A stretch of 64,000 bases of DNA from Helicoverpa zea (taxonomy: Eukaryota > Arthropoda > Insecta > Lepidoptera > Noctuidae): contig NC_061473.1 of the NCBI RefSeq assembly GCF_022581195.2, positions 6,820,001-6,884,000 on the forward strand, read 5' to 3'. The stretch's first letter is position 1; the number at the start of each line of letters is the position of its first letter. This document shows positions 1 through 12,500 of this stretch, piece after piece. The translations under genes were made by a program, and so were the position numbers. The notes below the pieces were generated by a model that worked only from the letters and a program-made list of their open reading frames with translations, ran no database searches and had not been told where the DNA came from.

Positions 1-3000
1 CCCATGAATTTCCTTATATACACTTTATGTACTCCCCTATGTTTTCCTTATGTACACACTATGTACTCCCCTATGTTTTCCTTATGTGCACTCTATGTAC
101 TCCCCCATGTATTTCCTTATGTACACTATGAACTTCCCTATGTATTTCCTTATGTACACTCTATGTGCTCCCCTATGTTTTCCTTATGTACACACTATGA
201 ACTCCCCCATGTATTTCCTTATGTACACTATGAACTTCCCTATGTATTTCCTTATGTACACTATGAACTTCCCTATGTATTTCCTTATGTACACTCTATG
301 TACTCCCCCATGTATTTCCTTATGTACACTCTATGTACTCCCCTATGTTTTCCTTATGTATACTCTATGTACTCCCCCATGTATTTCCTTACGTACACTC
401 TATGTACTCCCCCATGTATTTCCTTATGTACACTCTATGTACTCCCCCATGTATTTCCTTATGTACACTATGAACTTCTCTATGTATTTCCTTATGTACA
501 CTATGAACTTCCCTATGTATTTCCTTATGTACACTCTATGTACTCCCCCATGTATTTCCTTATGTACACTCTATGTACTCCCCTATGTTTTCCTTATGTA
601 TACTCTATGTACTCCCCCATGTATTTCCTTACGTACACTCTATGTACTCCCCCATGTATTTCCTTATGTACACTATGAACTTCCCTATGTATTTCCTTAT
701 GTACACTCTATGTACTCCCCCATGTATTTCCTTATGTACACTATATGTACTCCCCTATGTTTTCCTTATGTACACTCTATGTACTCCCCCATGTATTTCC
801 TTACGTACACTCTATGTACTCCCCCATGTATTTCCTTATGTACACTATGAACTTCCCTATAAATTTCTTAATGTACACTCTATGTACTCCCCTATGTATT
901 TCCTTATGTACACTCTATGTACTCCCCTATGTATTTGCTTATGTACACTATGTACTCCCCCATGTATTTCCTTATGTACACTCTATGTATTCCCCCATGT
1001 ATTTCCTTATGTACACTCTATGTACTCCCCCATGTATTTCCTTATGTACACTCTATGTACCTCCCTATGTATTTCCTTATGTACAGTCTATGTACTCCCC
1101 CATGTATTTCCTTATGTACACTATGAACTTCCCTATGTATTTCCTTATGTACACTCTATGTACTCCATGTATTTCATTATGTACACTCTATGTACTCCCC
1201 TATGTTTTCCTTATGTACACACTATGTACTCCCCTATGTTTTCCTTATGTACACTCTATGTACTCCCCCATGTATTTCCTTATGTACACTCTATGTAATC
1301 CCCTATGTATTTCCTTATGTACACTCTATGTACTTCCATATGTACACTCTATGTACTCCCCTATGTTTTACTTATGTACACACTATGTACTCCCCCATGT
1401 ATTTCATTATGTACACTCTATGTACTCCCCTATGTTTTCCTTATGTACACACTATGTACTCCCCTATGTTTTCCTTATGTGCACTCTATGTACTCCCACA
1501 TGTATTTCCTTATGTACACTATGAACTTCCCTATGTATTTCCTTATGTACACTCTATGTACTCCCCCATGTATTTCATTATGTACACTCTATGTACTCCC
1601 CTATGTTTTCCTTATGTACACACTATGTACTCCCCTATGTTTTCCTTATGTGCACTCTATGTACTCCCCCATGTATTACCTTATGTACACTATGTACTCC
1701 CCTATGTTTTCCTTATGTGCACTCTATGTACTCCCCCATGTATTTCCTTATGTACACTATGAACTTCCCTATGTATTTCCTTATGTACACTCTATATACT
1801 CCCCCATGTATTTCCTTATATACACTCTATGTACTCCCCTATGTTTTCCTTATGTACACTCTATGTACTCCCCCATGTATTTCCTTATGTACACTCTATG
1901 TAATCCCCTATGTATTTCCTTATGTACACTCTATGTACTCCCCTATGTTTTCCTTATGTACACACTATGTACTCCCCTGTTTTCCTTATGTGCACTCTAT
2001 GTACTCCCCCATGTATTTCCTTATGTACACTATGAACTTCCCTATGTATTTCCTTATGTACACTCTATGTACTCCCCTATGTTTTCCTTATGTACACTCT
2101 ATGTACTCCCCCATGTATTTCCTTATGTACACTCTATGTACTCCCCCATGTATTTCCTTATGTACACTATGAACTTCCCTATGTATTTCCTTATGTACAC
2201 TCTATGTGCTCCCCTATGTTTTCCTTATGTACACACTATGAACTCCCCCATGTATTTCCTTATGTACACTATGAACTTCCCTATGTATTTCCTTATGTAC
2301 ACTATGAACTTCCCTATGTATTTCCTTATGTACACTCTATGTACTCCCCCATGTATTTCCTTATGTACACTCTATGTACTCCCCTATGTTTTCCTTATGT
2401 ATACTCTATGTACTCCCCCATGTATTTCCTTACGTACACTCTATGTACTCCCCCATGTATTTCCTTATGTACACTATGAACTTCCCTATATATTTCCATA
2501 TGTACACTATGATATTCCCTATGTATTTCCTTATGTACACTCTATGTACTCCCCCATGTATTTCCTTATGTACACTATGAACTTCCCTATGTATTTCCTT
2601 ATGTACACTCTATGTGCTCCCCTATGTTTTCCTTATGTACACACTATGAACTCCCTTATGTTTTCCTTATGTACACTCTATGTACTCCCCCATGTATTTC
2701 CTTATGTACACTATGAACTTCTCTATGTATTTCCTTATGTACACTATGAACTTCCCTATGTATTTCCTTATGTACACTATGAACTTCCCTATGTATTTCC
2801 TTATGTACACTCTATGTACTCCCCCATGTATTTCCTTATGTATACTCTATGTACTCCCCCATGTATTTCCTTACGTACACTCTATGTACTCCCCCATGTA
2901 TTTCCTTATGTACACTATGAACTTCCCTATGTATTTCCTTATGTACACTCTATGTACTCCCCCATGTATTTCCTTATGTACACTATATGTACTCCCCTAT

Positions 3001-4857
3001 GTTTTCCTTATGTACACTCTATGTACTCCCCCATGTATTTCCTTACGTACACTCTATGTACTCCCCCATGTATTTCCTTATGTACACTATGAACTTCCCT
3101 ATAAATTTCTTAATGTACACTCTATGTACTCCCCTATGTATTTCCTTATGTACACTCTATGTACTCCCCTATGTATTTGCTTATGTACACTATGTACTCC
3201 CCCATGTATTTCCTTATGTACACTCTATGTATTCCCCCATGTATTTCCTTATGTACACTCTATGTACTCCCCCATGTATTTCCTTATGTACACTCTATGT
3301 ACCTCCCTATGTATTTCCTTATGTACAGTCTATGTACTCCCCCATGTATTTCCTTATGTACACTATGAACTTCCCTATGTATTTCCTTATGTACACTCTA
3401 TGTACTCCATGTATTTCATTATGTACACTCTATGTACTCCCCTATGTTTTCCTTATGTACACACTATGTACTCCCCTATGTTTTCCTTATGTACACTCTA
3501 TGTACTCCCCCATGTATTTCCTTATGTACACTCTATGTAATCCCCTATGTATTTCCTTATGTACACTCTATGTACTTCCATATGTACACTCTATGTACTC
3601 CCCTATGTTTTACTTATGTACACACTATGTACTCCCCCATGTATTTCATTATGTACACTCTATGTACTCCCCTATGTTTTCCTTATGTACACACTATGTA
3701 CTCCCCTATGTTTTCCTTATGTGCACTCTATGTACTCCCACATGTATTTCCTTATGTACACTATGAACTTCCCTATGTATTTCCTTATGTACACTCTATG
3801 TACTCCCCCATGTATTTCATTATGTACACTCTATGTACTCCCCTATGTTTTCCTTATGTACACACTATGTACTCCCCTATGTTTTCCTTATGTGCACTCT
3901 ATGTACTCCCCCATGTATTACCTTATGTACACTATGTACTCCCCTATGTTTTCCTTATGTGCACTCTATGTACTCCCCCATGTATTTCCTTATGTACACT
4001 ATGAACTTCCCTATGTATTTCCTTATGTACACTCTATATACTCCCCCATGTATTTCCTTATATACACTCTATGTACTCCCCTATGTTTTCCTTATGTACA
4101 CTCTATGTACTCCCCCATGTATTTCCTTATGTACACTCTATGTAATCCCCTATGTATTTCCTTATGTACACTCTATGTACTCCCCTATGTTTTCCTTATG
4201 TACACACTATGTACTCCCCTGTTTTCCTTATGTGCACTCTATGTACTCCCCCATGTATTTCCTTATGTACACTATGAACTTCCCTATGTATTTCCTTATG
4301 TACACTCTATGTACTCCCCTATGTTTTCCTTATGTACACTCTATGTACTCCCCCATGTATTTCCTTATGTACACTCTATGTACTCCCCCATGTATTTCCT
4401 TATGTACACTATGTACTCCCCTATTTTTTCCTTATGTACACTCTATGTACTCCCCCATGTTTTTCCTTATGTACACTCTATATACTCCCCCATGTATTTC
4501 CTTATGTACACTCTATGTACTCCCCTATGTATTTCCTTATGTACTCCCCTATATATTTCCTTATGTACACTCTATGTACTCCCCTATGTATTTCCTTATG
4601 TACACTATGAACTTCCCTATGTATTTCCTTATGTACAATTGTACACTCTATGTACTCCCCTATGTACACTCTATGTACTCCCCTATGTACACTCTATGTA
4701 TTACCTTATATACACTATGAACTTCCCTATGTATTACCTTATATACACTATGAACTTCCCTATGTATTACCTTATGTACACTATGAACTTCCCTATGTAT
4801 TTCTTTATGTTCACTTTATGTACTCCCCCATGTATTTCCTTATGTACACTCTATATC
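1..4857 (+). repeat. Satellite array of 33/34/35-bp units with higher-order duplication
   Basis: The whole block is a degenerate tandem array. Units have the form tatgtact-ccccatgtattt-ccttatgtacac and come in three lengths: 33 bp (tatgaactt type), 34 bp (tatgtttt type) and 35 bp (ccccatgta type). Each unit carries two atgtac motifs. A higher-order duplication is visible: about 590-2168 recurs at about 2832-4410 with a constant offset of 2242 bp and the same private variants. An earlier block recurs at offset 2041 bp, for example the gtgct variant at 165 and 2206. All three plus frames are nearly free of stops, giving open frames up to 595 codons with low-complexity Met-Tyr-Phe-Leu-Pro-Cys content. 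I read these as artefacts of the repeat. The array starts outside the window and ends sharply near 4857. Confidence 0.95.
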
Positions 4858-5343
4858 GCGCGCCCCAAATTAGTGTTACGTGCACGTGTGGTGTTCTCAT
4901 GTCAAAATAAACTTTGAAGTTTTTAAACCATAGGGTTTTTGAATCGGATCAGTTTCGAAACCTTATGGCATAAAAAACCAAACAGTTATTTAGATGTCTT
5001 CTATATATCCGACCATATGAACAGGACAATTAATAAAAAATTAAACATCTGTTTATAGACAAAAAGCATGTTTATACACATAATATGATACATTAACTTA
5101 TCACTGCTCGGTTACACATTCACGGAACGCTTAGCGCCGATCCCTTTCAACATCGTGTTCAAACAATTTTACATCTAGTTTAGTCATACAATAGATACAG
5201 CAGCTTAAAACAACATACATTAATAGTAAATAAAGTAATTGTAAATTACTTATAACAAACCTATTTTGACAGTGAATATAAAAACATTGTAAAACAAGCG
5301 GAAGTTGATAACAATTCAAAATCAGATCAGCTTTTTATATTTG
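4858..5343. other. Flank between satellite and LINE tail, no feature recognised
   Basis: AT-rich DNA with no coherent reading frame. The short minus-strand frame at 5131-5319 shows no recognisable motif. Confidence 0.5.
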
Positions 5344-5560
5344 ACTAGCCATTTTCCCGCGGTATCACCCGCGTCCCGTGGGTACTACTGTACGTAAGGG
5401 GACAAAATAAATCTTACAATGCCTATGTTACTCGGCGAAAATGCAGCTTTCCAACAGTGACAGAATTTTTCAAATTAGTGCAGTAGTTTTTGAGTTAATT
5501 ACATACAATACAAACAAACAAAAATTGAACTTTTTCCTCTTTATAGTATTAGTATAGATT
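5344..5560 (+). mobile_element. RTE-like LINE 3' tail
   Basis: The block opens with actagccattttcccgcgg and 'cacccgcgtcccg', runs through 'cctatgttactcgg' and 'gtagtttttgagtt', and ends in 'tctttatagtattagtatag'. Related blocks occur at 13800-14130 and 20521-20720. This signature is typical of short 3' fragments of RTE-type LINEs in Lepidoptera; the family name is from general knowledge and not verified here. No coding sequence remains. Confidence 0.6.
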
Positions 5561-5779
5561 TACTAAGACGTCTTGTTATATTAGCGTGCATTATCAAAAT
5601 ATCTACAAGAAAAAACAGTCGTCTAACAAGAAATTGTAACATAAATGCATTCATTTTTTGTATACAAGAACCAGCTCAAATACATTCACATATCATATTT
5701 ATAACATTTATTCATCACCACTTATACATAATATTTGTTCATCACATGTCCACTATCACACTATCCTTATTCAATATAA

Positions 5780-5972
5780 GGGTGCGTCTACACGGTGCAT
5801 GTAGCTGGAGCAAGTTAACATGCACAAGTGACCCGCGCGCTCTCAACACAGCCCGCGGGTGGGTATTTGCTTTGGTACATGCGCGAGTCGCTGGTCGCAC
5901 GTTTTTAAAATGCATGTGACTTGCGCATCTGCCTCAACACGCGCAAGCTACTTGCACCGTGTAAACACACCC
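5780..5972. mobile_element. MITE, TAA target duplication (GGGTGCGTC family)
   Basis: A 193-bp non-coding element. It starts gggtgcgtctacacggtgca and ends tgcaccgtgtaaacacaccc, giving imperfect 20-bp terminal inverted repeats flanked on both sides by TAA. A 3-bp TAA/TTA duplication is the PIF/Harbinger signature. Partial relatives lie at 12604-12725 and 21885-22011, and elements with the same first nine bases at 18501 and 26926. Confidence 0.8.
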
Positions 5973-6260
5973 TAAATACCAGTAACAGTAATTATTGTAT
6001 CAAATAACAGTCATACTTCCTTTCATTATTTAATGTCCAGTCTTGAAGTTTACACTAGTTTCACATATACACATTCGTTCATGTTTATCACTTTTACTTT
6101 GCAACCTTTGTACACCGGTTTTTATTATCTTTGTGTAGTACTTAATTGATGCATCACTTGGCTGTTTGATGTATCTTGATATTTAATAAGGTCTTCCAAT
6201 CTTTTAGATTTACCTTTTAATTCCTTCTATGTATTGGAGTTCATTGACACTTTTCGTGTG

Positions 6261-6266
6261 TTTATT
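6261..6266 (-). promoter_or_regulatory. Candidate polyadenylation signal of CSE1L
   Basis: An AATAAA on the minus strand about 245 nt past the CSE1L stop codon, the first one met downstream. The distance is plausible for a 3' UTR, but nothing else in the sequence proves use. Confidence 0.35.
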
Positions 6267-6509
6267 ATATACGGAATTAGGCTTTATATATTTGCCTAGG
6301 CGAAAGTTCTCCGACATCATAAACATTAATTTTCCTAAAACAACTGTTTACTATGAATTTTAGTCATCAGGATACGACTAAGAAGAAGTACTCAACAAAT
6401 ACTTTACAAACAGGTCAAACTGAGAATCTGTTTTTTAAGTCAGTTAAAATGTTGAGTGAACTGCTAATGAATCCCGGTGTACACAAAAGTTGTATATCAG
6501 GTCTGGTGA

Positions 6510-9500
6510 TCAGCAGAGCTGCACGCTACAGGCGGCGAGGTAGTGGTGCAGCGCGTTGCGGTGCGGCTCGTCCAGCGCCGCCAGCCGCGGCGGCAGCACG
6601 CCGGGGGACTGACGGGATAGAGCGCCCAGGGACGTAGCTAGGTAGTTCACTGGGTCACCCACGTCTGTGATAACAAACAACTTTGATTAATTTAATGCAC
6701 GGTGGAAGGAAAGATAGCAGATATTCTAAAATGGTAGGTCAGGCGCCTTCTTGTCCGGGGCTGCGAGATTGTTCGAAAGAGTTACCGAGGCCCTGGTATA
6801 TAAAAGGCCTACGACGGAACACGACGGTTTTTAGTCAGTAAGAGTCTGACACTCCCTCACCGCTGCTAACCCACAGCGGGCGGGGTCATTTGATGATTTT
6901 TGACGTCGTTAAAAAAAAGGCGCCTTCTTGTAGGTTTCGTAATATATGGCGTAAGTATACGTCATGGTGTAAGGGCGGGGATAGAAACACTACTCGTCCC
7001 CCGAACACCCGCATTTTGGCGCGCTATTTAAGAGATTTTGGGTTATGATATCTCCGCTAGCCATTTTGTTCTCTACGGGTTAACAGCTTTTACAAGAACT
7101 TTTCGACAAATAAACACTTTCTCTAATTCTAATATTATTTTTCTGCATTGTCGCATTGTGTCAATGTTTTTTTTTAATTGAAATTAAATTAAATTTAAAT
7201 ACTTTTAAGAACATTATGTAAAAACTGTTGGCATCTCAAATATATAAACATATGTGATCTTACTACAAAAACTTAAACATGTGTCAAACTCTTGTCTAAA
7301 AAAAGTGTGGCTGCAAAATGGACCTTATTTCAACGTCATAATCTGACATTTTTTTAGACAAGTGTTAAACTGACGTTTAAAAGTTTTTGTGGTACGACGG
7401 TGTATGTTAAAAGCTTGCTTGTCTTACCAGCGAGCGGGTCCCCACTGCCGCCCTTAGCGCAGGTGAGTTGTGCGTACTGCGCCTGATAGCCGGGAGTGTC
7501 GTCTACTTCAATGAAGTGGTCGTCCGGCAACGCTGACTCGTCCGTAGGCAGCTCGAACAACGAGATCAGCGCCTGAGAAGGAACAATTGTATAACATTGA
7601 ATAACTGCTTATTACGTAGTGTCTATTTATTTATATTTTATATTATTGGCACACCAATTACATTACAAACAATAAAATATATAAAAAGAAAAGTTATTAT
7701 AAAATTCTGCTTTGCACACTGAGAAGAATAATAATTAAAATTAAATTTAAAATTAAGTAAAATAAAACAAGAACGTAATATCATATAGGTATGCCTATTA
7801 AAATTTAATGAATTAATGACTATTGTTGTGTTTTCATATATCTGAAACTGTTTTACGAAATTGATTAAGGGAGCGAACATGAATTTCGATATTTTTTCTA
7901 AATGACAAAGGCTATTGATCTCTGTACATATTCTTATGAGCGGAGCATTGAGACTTACGTTACATTTGATGTGTCGTGCTTTTGTGTGTGTGTGTGCATG
8001 TGTTTGTGTGTATGTCTATGTGCCTGTGTGTGTGTACGTATGTGTCTGGGTGTGTGTACGTATGTGTCTGGGTGTGTGTACGTTTGTGTCTGGGTGTGTG
8101 TATGTATGTGTGTGTCACCTGCAGCAGGCGCGGCCACAGCGGCGCGAGGTTGCCGGTGAGGAAGTGCTGGCTGTCGGTGAGCAGCTTGACGCAGCCGACA
8201 GCAGCCGCCTTACGTTCCAGAGCGCCGCTCACACGTTGTAGGTCCGCGATTAAAACTCGCTCCACGTACATTCCGAACATGCTGCGAATGAAACACACAA
8301 ACATTTAAAAAATAATAATCTATGTATATGACACTTTTCGTAATCGTTTCGTTTGTAACTTTATAACTCACGGCCGGTCTCACTTATCCAAACCAAATAT
8401 TTAAGCTTTCTTCGGACTATTCAGCAGATGGTTTATGTGAAGTTTGCACAAAATCGGTTGATTGGTTCTTCATTTATCGTCACATAATTTAGTAAATTTT
8501 CGTATCTCTTCAGGGCATATAGTTATTTGCACATTTACCCTACCTCTATTGAATTTCTCTATCGCTTTAAAGTCGGCTGTAAGAGAACCCAATTGTGGTT
8601 TGAGCTCGCTGTTGTACATAACCTTCCTGTATTCTTGTGTATTTACTGTTAAGTGTGTAACAAAGAATAATAATAATGGCGTCCACGGCCGATTTCGGCC
8701 ATGGCGGCTGTTTTCACTTAAGGAGATCAGCCAGCTGCGCAGGACATATTATAGTGCACGAGCATTTGCGCAGACACAGGTGCACTCACTATTCCTTCAC
8801 TCTCATAGCCCGATGGGACGGTAACCCGACACGACCGGAGAGAGATCAGGCGCAGGACCGACATTTACGTGCTCTCCGATGCACGGGTGAATCAATCACC
8901 AACTTCCAGACTACGGAATGCCTCATGAAAGTTTTTTAAGAAAACCCACAAAGCGATTTCGGCCCGACCCGGGAATCGAACCCGAGACCTCGAGCACAGT
9001 AGCCGGACTTGCGACCACTAGACCAACGAGGCAGTCAAAAAAAATTAAAGAATAATAATTACTTACCCAGCTTGTACCGAGTCGACAAGGTCAATGAGTG
9101 GGTCTGCGCCGAAATGCGCGGCGTAGAAGCCGAGGAAGGCGATGAGTCCGCGCACATACTTCGTGGTCTTAGACGACGATAACCGCTGGAATAGCAGCGT
9201 CATTATCTGCTTCGTGTATTGGGACATCACTTCGCTGTAATCAACGTACATTTAGGTTTTTTCATTACTTCAAAATTGTTTTTAAGTCCCTATAACTTCT
9301 GTCAAAGCAAATATTTCCAATTTGTTATCTCATTTTTTATATACATTTACTTATATAATAAAAATATGATAAGGGCCTTATCATACTAGCGGATTGCGAG
9401 CGTCTTCAAAGCGGAGCGGGCGCGTAGCGAATGCGACGCGAACAAGCTGCGGCTGCTCAGCGAAGACGTCGCGGACGTACGGCAAATTCGCAACGTTTTC

Positions 9501-12500
9501 GTCGCGTGTTTGTAGCAAATTAACGACGTACAATACACTCAGTAACAAAATGGATTCAAACAATAATCGAATGGCGGAGAGCGACTACTTTGTGTTTTTT
9601 TACAAACGAACAAAACACTGCTTTGTGCGACGAATTTATGTTTGTGTGATGTTGCGCGTCTGTAATGAATTCGCTGCGCATGCGCGGCGTGTTCGTTGCG
9701 CGCCCGTAACGTATTCGTTACGCGTCCGTTCCACTTTGAAGACGCTCGCAATCCGCTAGTATGATAAGGCCCTAAGTAAAATTCATGCCACCCCGACTTT
9801 ACACAAGTTACTTCCGTAAAAATTACGTAAGTTGTAAAAAGTTTTAAGAAAATACTATAAGGGAATTATGATAGAGTAGTTTAAAGCAAAATTACAAGTG
9901 TAAGGTTGGCCTAACATTAGTCGGAAGTAGGATAGTGGTTTTGGAAAAAGTGAAATGGGATGCGTTAACGATAAAATGAGAGCGTTTTAGTGAGATGTGA
10001 CTTACTTTCCGAACTTGTACAGCATAGTCTGCATGAGATAGAATCCTTCATGGTCATTCGTTTTGGAAGCGATCAACTTCTGGAACACTCCGAGCATTGC
10101 ATTCTGAAATCATAACATCGGGGTCAGTTTTGTTGAAAAATACTTTTGAACAAAACTTTTGGTCTGTTTTTTATTAGAAAACAATAGAGTATATTTTTTC
10201 TCCGAGACGTCTAAAAAGGAGACCCCCTGGGCATGCATAAGTTATCTTTTATTGGATTTGTATTCCGTACAGCCAGAATTGGCTATACTATTTTTCGTGT
10301 TGTTTTTGTGGTAACATTTTGCAAGGACACGTTGGCGGCAGTAGTACAGTGTATGTGTGTATGTACTCACGAGGCGGCCGGAGGCGAGCACCTGCTGGGG
10401 CCGGTGCGCCACGAAGGCACACAGCAGGCGCACGAGCGGCCGCACGTTGGCGGCAGTAGTACAGTGTATGTGTGTATGTACTCACGAGGCGGCCGGAGGC
10501 GAGCACCTGCTGGGGCCGGTGCGCCACGAAGGCACACAGCAGGCGCACGAGCGGCCGCACGTTGGCGGCAGTAGTACAGTGTATGTGTGTATGTACTCAC
10601 GAGGCGGCCGGAGGCGAGCACCTGCTGGGGCCGGTGCGCCACGAAGGCACACAGCAGGCGCACGAGCGGCCGCACGTTGGCGGCAGTAGTACAGTGTATG
10701 TGTGTATGTACTCACGAGGCGGCCGGAGGCGAGCACCTGCTGGGGCCGGTGCGCCACGAAGGCACACAGCAGGCGCACGAGCGGCCGCACGTTGGCGGCA
10801 GTAGTACAGTGTATGTGTGTATGTACTCACGAGGCGGCCGGAGGCGAGCACCTGCTGGGGCCGGTTGCCACGAAGGCACACAGCAGGCGCACGAGCGGCC
10901 GCACGTTGGCGGCAGTAGTACAGTGTATGTGTGTATGTACTCACGAGGCGGCCGGAGGCGAGCACCTGCTGGGGCCGGTGCGCCACGAAGGCACACAGCA
11001 GGCGCACGAGCGGCCGCACGTTGGCGGCAGTAGTACAGTGTATGTGTGTATGTACTCACGAGGCGGCCGGAGGCGAGCACCTGCTGGGGCCGGTGCGCCA
11101 CGAAGGCACACAGCAGGCGCACGAGCGGCCGCACGTTGGCGGCAGTAGTACAGTGTATGTGTGTATGTACTCACGAGGCGGCCGGAGGCGAGCACCTGCT
11201 GGGGCCGGTGCGCCACGAAGGCACACAGCAGGCGCACGAGCGGCCGCACGTTGGCGGCAGTAGTACAGTGTATGTGTGTATGTACTCACGAGGCGGCCGG
11301 AGGCGAGCACCTGCTGGGGCCGGTGCGCCACGAAGGCACACAGCAGGCGCACGAGCGGCCGCACGTTGGCGGCAGTAGTACAGTGTATGTGTGTATGTAC
11401 TCACGAGGCGGCCGGAGGCGAGCACCTGCTGGGGCCGGTGCGCCACGAAGGCACACAGCAGGCGCACGAGCGGCCGCACGTTGGCGGCAGTAGTACAGTG
11501 TATGTGTGTATGTACTCACGAGGCGGCCGGAGGCGAGCACCTGCTGGGGCCGGTGCGCCACGAAGGCACACAGCAGGCGCACGAGCGGCCGCACGTTGGC
11601 GGCAGTAGTACAGTGTATGTGTGTATGTACTCACGAGGCGGCCGGAGGCGAGCACCTGCTGGGGCCGGTGCGCCACGAAGGCACACAGCAGGCGCACGAG
11701 CGGCCGCACGTTGGCGGCAGTAGTACAGTGTATGTGTGTATGTACTCACGAGGCGGCCGGAGGCGAGCACCTGCTGGGGCCGGTGCGCCACGAAGGCACA
11801 CAGCAGGCGCACGAGCGGCCGCACGTTGGCGGCAGTAGTACAGTGTATGTGTGTATGTACTCACGAGGCGGCCGGAGGCGAGCACCTGCTGGGGCCGGTG
11901 CGCCACGAAGGCACACAGCAGGCGCACGAGCGGCCGCACGTTGGCGGCAGTAGTACAGTGTATGTGTGTATGTACTCACGAGGCGGCCGGAGGCGAGCAC
12001 CTGCTGGGGCCGGTGCGCCACGAAGGCACACAGCAGGCGCACGAGCGGCCGCACGTTGGCGGCAGTAGTACAGTGTATGTGTGTATGTACTCACGAGGCG
12101 GCCGGAGGCGAGCACCTGCTGGGGCCGGTGCGCCACGAAGGCACACAGCAGGCGCACGAGCGGCCGCACGTTGGCGGCAGTAGTACAGTGTATGTGTGTA
12201 TGTACTCACGAGGCGGCCGGAGGCGAGCACCTGCTGGGGCCGGTGCGCCACGAAGGCACACAGCAGGCGCACGAGCGGCCGCACGTTGGCGGCAGTAGTA
12301 CAGTGTATGTGTGTATGTACTCACGAGGCGGCCGGAGGCGAGCACCTGCTGGGGCCGGTGCGCCACGAAGGCACACAGCAGGCGCACGAGCGGCCGCACG
12401 TTGGCGGGGCGCTCCCACAGCGCGGGCGCCACCACGCACGGCAGCAGCGCGCTGTACGCGTCGCCACCGCCGCCGCCGCCGCCGCGCAGCTCCAGCAGTA

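Noticed and set aside
1305..3092. 595-codon open frame in the satellite
   Set aside because: It is one of three overlapping stop-free frames created by the repeat. Composition is low complexity and no start, splice or domain signal supports coding.
6353..6637. 94-codon plus-strand ORF
   Set aside because: Antisense to CSE1L exon 19 and its 3' UTR; no motif.
7902..8308. Overlapping ORFs in the GT-rich tract
   Set aside because: Dinucleotide repeat frames. Only exon 17 on the minus strand (8119-8281) is real.
8980..9036. Possible tRNA gene (A and B boxes)
   Set aside because: The box pattern is the head of a SINE with a target duplication. The same pattern recurs in other copies, and cloverleaf pairing looks degraded.
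10328..12407. CRISPR-like regular repeats
   Set aside because: No spacers: units are contiguous and contain coding sequence of a eukaryotic gene.
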